DNA of 38,100 bases. Origin: a gamma proteobacterium symbiont of Taylorina sp. (GTDB lineage Bacteria > Pseudomonadota > Gammaproteobacteria > GRL18). The notes beneath the pieces were generated by a model that saw only the letters and a list, made by a program, of their open reading frames with translations, searched no databases and had not been told where the DNA came from. This document shows, one piece after another, positions 35,386 to 38,100 of this stretch; positions within the stretch are counted from its first letter, which is position 1; each line of letters starts with the position of its first letter. The translations under genes and the position numbers were made by a program. The stretch covers positions 1 to 38,100 of the forward strand of contig JAHXIV010000050.1 in the NCBI GenBank assembly GCA_025655455.1. The letters run 5' to 3'.

Positions 35386-37401
35386 TTGTCTGAACTCAAT
35401 CCTCGTCAACAACAAGCCGTTAAGCACATTGATTCTCCATTACTGGTTCTTGCCGGTGCCGGCAGTGGTAAAACCCGGGTAATTACTAATAAAATTGCTT
35501 ATTTGATTCAGGAATGTGGCCGCAAGGCTCATACTATTGCTTCTGTTACCTTCACTAATAAAGCGGCTCGTGAAATGAAAGAAAGAGTAGGGCAACTGAT
35601 TCCAAAAGCTCAAACCCGTGGACTCAGAGTCTCTACTTTCCATACTTTAGGGCTTAATATTATTAAGTCTGAATTGAAACTTTTGGGACGGAAAAATGGA
35701 TTTTCAATTTTTGATACACATGACAGCCAGAGTTTGCTTAAGGAACTGCTGCGTCAGTCATTAAAGGACGAAGAACTGATCAAAGAGCAATGTGATGTGA
35801 CTGCACGACAAATTTCTAATTGGAAAAATGATTGTTTGACACCACAGCAGCTCATACGAAAAAGTTCTATTGATCCTGCTTTTAGCTTTAATGTTAAAAT
35901 TTATGAGCAATATACCCATCATCTGAAAACTTATAATGCTGTCGATTTTGATGATTTAATCATGTTGCCGGTACTTTTATTCAGTCATTATCCTGATGTG
36001 CTTGCAAAGTGGCAAAGAAAAATTCACTACTTACTGGTTGATGAATACCAGGATACTAATACCACGCAGTATCAGTTGGTCAAACTCCTGGTAGGTGATC
36101 GAAAGTCACTGACAGTGGTTGGAGATGATGACCAATCTATTTATTGCTGGCGTGGTGCCAAGCCGGAAAATCTGACCTTGTTAGAAAAAGATTTTCCTGA
36201 TTTGAAAGTAATTAAACTGGAACAAAACTATCGCTCTACCAAACTCATACTCAATGCAGCCAATACTTTAATTGCTAATAATCCTCATGTATTTGAAAAA
36301 GTACTCTGGAGTGATCTGGGCTATGGTGAATCGATTCGTGTGTTGCGGGTATTAGATGAACACAAAGAGGCAGAACGTGTGGTTTCTGCATTAATTGCAC
36401 ATCATTTTCGTTATAAAAAATCTTACGCAGATTATGCTATTTTATATCGTGGTAACCATCAATCCAGATTGTTTGAAAAACAACTCAGAGAGCAGGAAGT
36501 ACCCTATTTCCTCAGTGGCGGTACCTCCTTTTTTTCGTATACTGAAATTCGTGATATGCTCTCTTATCTTCGTCTACTGGTCAATCCGGATGATGATAAT
36601 GCTTTTTTACGTATTATTAATACACCGCGTAGACAAATCGGTAGTACAACCATTGAAAAATTAAGTCAATATTGCAGTCAGACCAATACGGGATTATTGG
36701 CTGCATGCCAGCATTTTGCTCTGCATGAATATTTGCCTGAAAAAGCAGTACAGCGTTTGCGTGAATTTTATGCATGGCTGGAAAGACTGCAGTATAAGGC
36801 TGCTGAAGAAAACCCCATTAAAGTTGTTGAACAATTAATCACTGATATTGATTATGACAGCTGGCTGTTTGAAACCAGTAATAATGAAAAACAGGCAGAA
36901 AAAAGGGTAGAAAATGTCAATGAACTGGTGGAATGGTTAAAACGCCTTTACGATAATGAACCTGAAGGCAGTTTGGATGACCTGGTGTCTAAAATGATTC
37001 TGATGGATATTATGGAACGTAATGAAGAAGATATGGAAGGTAATCACGTGGCATTAATGACTCTGCATGCCTCAAAAGGGCTTGAATTTCCATACGTTTA
37101 TATTGTCGGAATGGAAGAGGAACTGCTTCCTCATCGTACCAGTATTGAAGAAGACAATATCGAGGAAGAGAGACGCTTATGTTATGTGGGTATCACACGA
37201 GCACAAAAAGAGTTGACTTTCAGTTTAACAAGTAAACGCCGGCGTTATGGTGAAATGGTGGACTGTGAGCCCAGTCGTTTCCTGGCAGAGTTACCAGAGG
37301 AAGATCTGCAATGGATAGAAGGTAAGCAGAAATTAGAAGGTACAGAGCGTAAGGAATTTGGACGTGCCAGTATGGCCGGGATTCGGGATATTCTGGGGTA
37401 A
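35386..37401 (+). CDS. rep: ATP-dependent DNA helicase Rep
   Basis: Rep is a superfamily 1A helicase that moves 3' to 5' and helps replication forks pass protein roadblocks. The 671-residue protein is nearly the E. coli length (673) and much more like Rep than UvrD or PcrA. Motifs: Walker A AGAGSGKT (23-30), TFTNKAAREMKERV (Ia), LLVDEYQDTN (II), VVGDDDQSIYCWRGA (III), KLEQNYRST (IV), VALMTLHASKGLEFPYVY (V) and RRLCYVGITRAQKEL (VI). The start is TTG at 35386, with GGA 8 nt upstream and the N-terminus SELNPRQQQAV aligned with E. coli. It ends about 40 nt before a large palindromic element. Confidence 0.97.
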   Translation: MSELNPRQQQAVKHIDSPLLVLAGAGSGKTRVITNKIAYLIQECGRKAHTIASVTFTNKAAREMKERVGQLIPKAQTRGLRVSTFHTLGLNIIKSELKLLGRKNGFSIFDTHDSQSLLKELLRQSLKDEELIKEQCDVTARQISNWKNDCLTPQQLIRKSSIDPAFSFNVKIYEQYTHHLKTYNAVDFDDLIMLPVLLFSHYPDVLAKWQRKIHYLLVDEYQDTNTTQYQLVKLLVGDRKSLTVVGDDDQSIYCWRGAKPENLTLLEKDFPDLKVIKLEQNYRSTKLILNAANTLIANNPHVFEKVLWSDLGYGESIRVLRVLDEHKEAERVVSALIAHHFRYKKSYADYAILYRGNHQSRLFEKQLREQEVPYFLSGGTSFFSYTEIRDMLSYLRLLVNPDDDNAFLRIINTPRRQIGSTTIEKLSQYCSQTNTGLLAACQHFALHEYLPEKAVQRLREFYAWLERLQYKAAEENPIKVVEQLITDIDYDSWLFETSNNEKQAEKRVENVNELVEWLKRLYDNEPEGSLDDLVSKMILMDIMERNEEDMEGNHVALMTLHASKGLEFPYVYIVGMEEELLPHRTSIEEDNIEEERRLCYVGITRAQKELTFSLTSKRRRYGEMVDCEPSRFLAELPEEDLQWIEGKQKLEGTERKEFGRASMAGIRDILG

Positions 37402-37439
37402 TCCGTGCTGTTGAGGGCATCATAAAAATGCGACTTTCG

Positions 37440-37591
37440 GGAATGACGCAGGCAAAACGTGCTTCGGAGTGTGGGCTTATGTTTCAGGGGACGCTTCAAG
37501 GCCATCCATGGCCCGCTATGGTGAAAACATCCATGTTTTCACAATCCCCTGAAACATAAGCTCACACTCCAAATCACTCCTACGTTATTCC
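37440..37591. repeat. Nested palindromic intergenic element
   Basis: A roughly 152-nt structure downstream of rep. The outer arms 37440-37452 and 37579-37591 pair at 11 of 13 positions, the rest as possible G-U. The inner arms 37466-37491 and 37545-37570 pair at 25 of 26, the exception again G-U. Between them stand two perfect hairpins, GGCC-ATCCAT-GGCC (37500-37513) and GTGAAAAC-ATCCAT-GTTTTCAC (37521-37542), with identical loops. The result is a branched fold in either RNA or extruded DNA. It looks like a non-coding mobile or repeated intergenic element. The rest of the 349-nt gap (37592-37750) is AT-rich and shows nothing else. Confidence 0.8.
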
Positions 37592-37750
37592 TCTGGGGGC
37601 GTGAAAATCAAGAGCAAGAGCTAAATCAAAAGCAAGAACCAAAAAACTGAGTAATGTTAATCTCATTGAAAACAGCCATTTCAAAATTATAAAAATATGA
37701 GATGTTTTGGTAGTTTTTTTAAAAATTTCAATTACCTTGAGCTAACCAAT

Positions 37751-38100
37751 TCATGACAAGTCAAAGAATTTTGGAGTTGACAAAATTCGACCCAAATCAA
37801 TACGGGCAAATAAATCCAGTTTTCCGTTCTGACTGATATCAATGGTGGTACTGCCCTGATGTTTCACAATAGTGGGATATATCACTTTTTTAGTGCTATC
37901 AATACCAAGATAAGTATCTCTGGCCAGTGAACCATCCTCATAATTATCCTGTCCGTCCCCGTTATCATCCATTGTCGTGTTCTGATAACTTTTACCATCA
38001 TTCTGAGTGACCGCCCTGACGGCTACTGTAGCAGAACGATGAGCCGTTCGTACATCCATGCCCTGACCAATATTATTCCAGAAAAAATGGGAAAAGGACA
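37751..38100 (-). CDS. Probable C13-type (legumain-like) peptidase, C-terminal part
   Basis: The frame is open to the right edge of the window, so the N-terminus is missing; about 116 residues are seen. The visible part begins SFSHFFWNNIGQGMDVRTAH and has a DDNGDGQDN acidic stretch followed by EDGSLARDTYLGID. This layout (Phe-rich helix, amphipathic helix, Asp/Asn/Gly calcium-like loop, then a Leu-Ala-Tyr-Gly segment) is what I recall at the C-terminal edge of C13-family caspase-like domains in multidomain proteins of sulfur-oxidising gammaproteobacteria. The catalytic His and Cys would lie upstream, outside the window, so the assignment rests on resemblance only. It ends with a TGA at 37751 and no clear terminator. 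Confidence 0.5.
   Translation of the reverse strand, partial: SFSHFFWNNIGQGMDVRTAHRSATVAVRAVTQNDGKSYQNTTMDDNGDGQDNYEDGSLARDTYLGIDSTKKVIYPTIVKHQGSTTIDISQNGKLDLFARIDLGRILSTPKFFDLS

Noticed and set aside
37245..37505. Minus-strand frames at the end of rep and in the palindrome
   Set aside because: They arise from the antisense of rep and the repeat arms; no ribosome site and no protein-like composition.

Overview
The window is a stretch of AT-rich gammaproteobacterial chromosome, mostly core housekeeping genes. The lineage rests on three linkages: tuf / tRNA-Trp / secE / nusG / rplKAJL / rpoBC; mrcA (PBP1A) divergent from pilMNOPQ-aroK-aroB-damX; and malic enzyme / nuclease / rpmE / rho / trxA / rep. 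Rep, RsuA, RpoB and RpoC resemble their E. coli counterparts closely. A C13-peptidase-like protein end at the right edge and the AT-rich composition recall Thiotrichales-type sulfur bacteria, but that is only a hint. No phage, IS or CRISPR is visible.

Layout. 1-12.9 kb (+): end of EF-Tu, tRNA-Trp, SecE, NusG, L11, L1, the L10 leader, L10, L7/L12, an attenuator-like terminator, RpoB and RpoC. A bidirectional terminator follows. The usual rpsL-rpsG-fusA genes are not next; the convergent pil/aro block is. 12.9-22.9 kb (-): pilM-N-O-P-Q, aroK, aroB and a very large DamX-like protein, i.e. type IV pilus alignment complex and secretin, two shikimate-pathway enzymes and a division-site SPOR protein. 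23.2-25.7 kb (+): PBP1A. 25.7-30.7 kb: a looser accessory block that separates mrcA from the malic enzyme gene. It holds a YkgJ-type Cys-cluster protein, a CDP-alcohol phosphatidyltransferase and a TagD-like cytidylyltransferase that each carry one single-base frameshift, RsuA, an unknown C4 zinc-ribbon protein and a CxxCH lipoprotein. 30.7-35.2 kb (-): malic enzyme, secreted SNase-like nuclease, L31, Rho, thioredoxin. 35.4-37.4 kb (+): Rep helicase. 37.4-37.6 kb: an elaborate palindromic intergenic element. 37.75 kb to the end (-): C-terminus of a probable C13-type peptidase.

The most unusual signals lie outside the standard genes. (1) A 17-nt motif, about AGCCnTYAGCnnAACTT, occurs six times, only in intergenic DNA and always on the sense strand of the local operon. 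Two copies (after nusG and between pilP and pilQ) continue into the same extended head and then into hairpins whose stems differ in sequence but keep pairing; the other four form two tandem pairs. (2) The DamX-like protein combines an ExeA-type AAA ATPase, a membrane anchor, two duplicated TIG-like modules and two SPOR domains. (3) Two adjacent, pathway-linked phospholipid-type genes both carry -1 frameshifts. (4) A roughly 150-bp nested palindrome downstream of rep carries two hairpins with the same ATCCAT loop. (5) A strong terminator for rpmE is embedded in the signal-peptide codons of the next gene.

Start codons are often not ATG (rplJ, rpoC, damX, pilM, maeB, trxA, rep), each with a Shine-Dalgarno sequence at reasonable spacing. 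All calls come from reading the sequence; no database search was possible.
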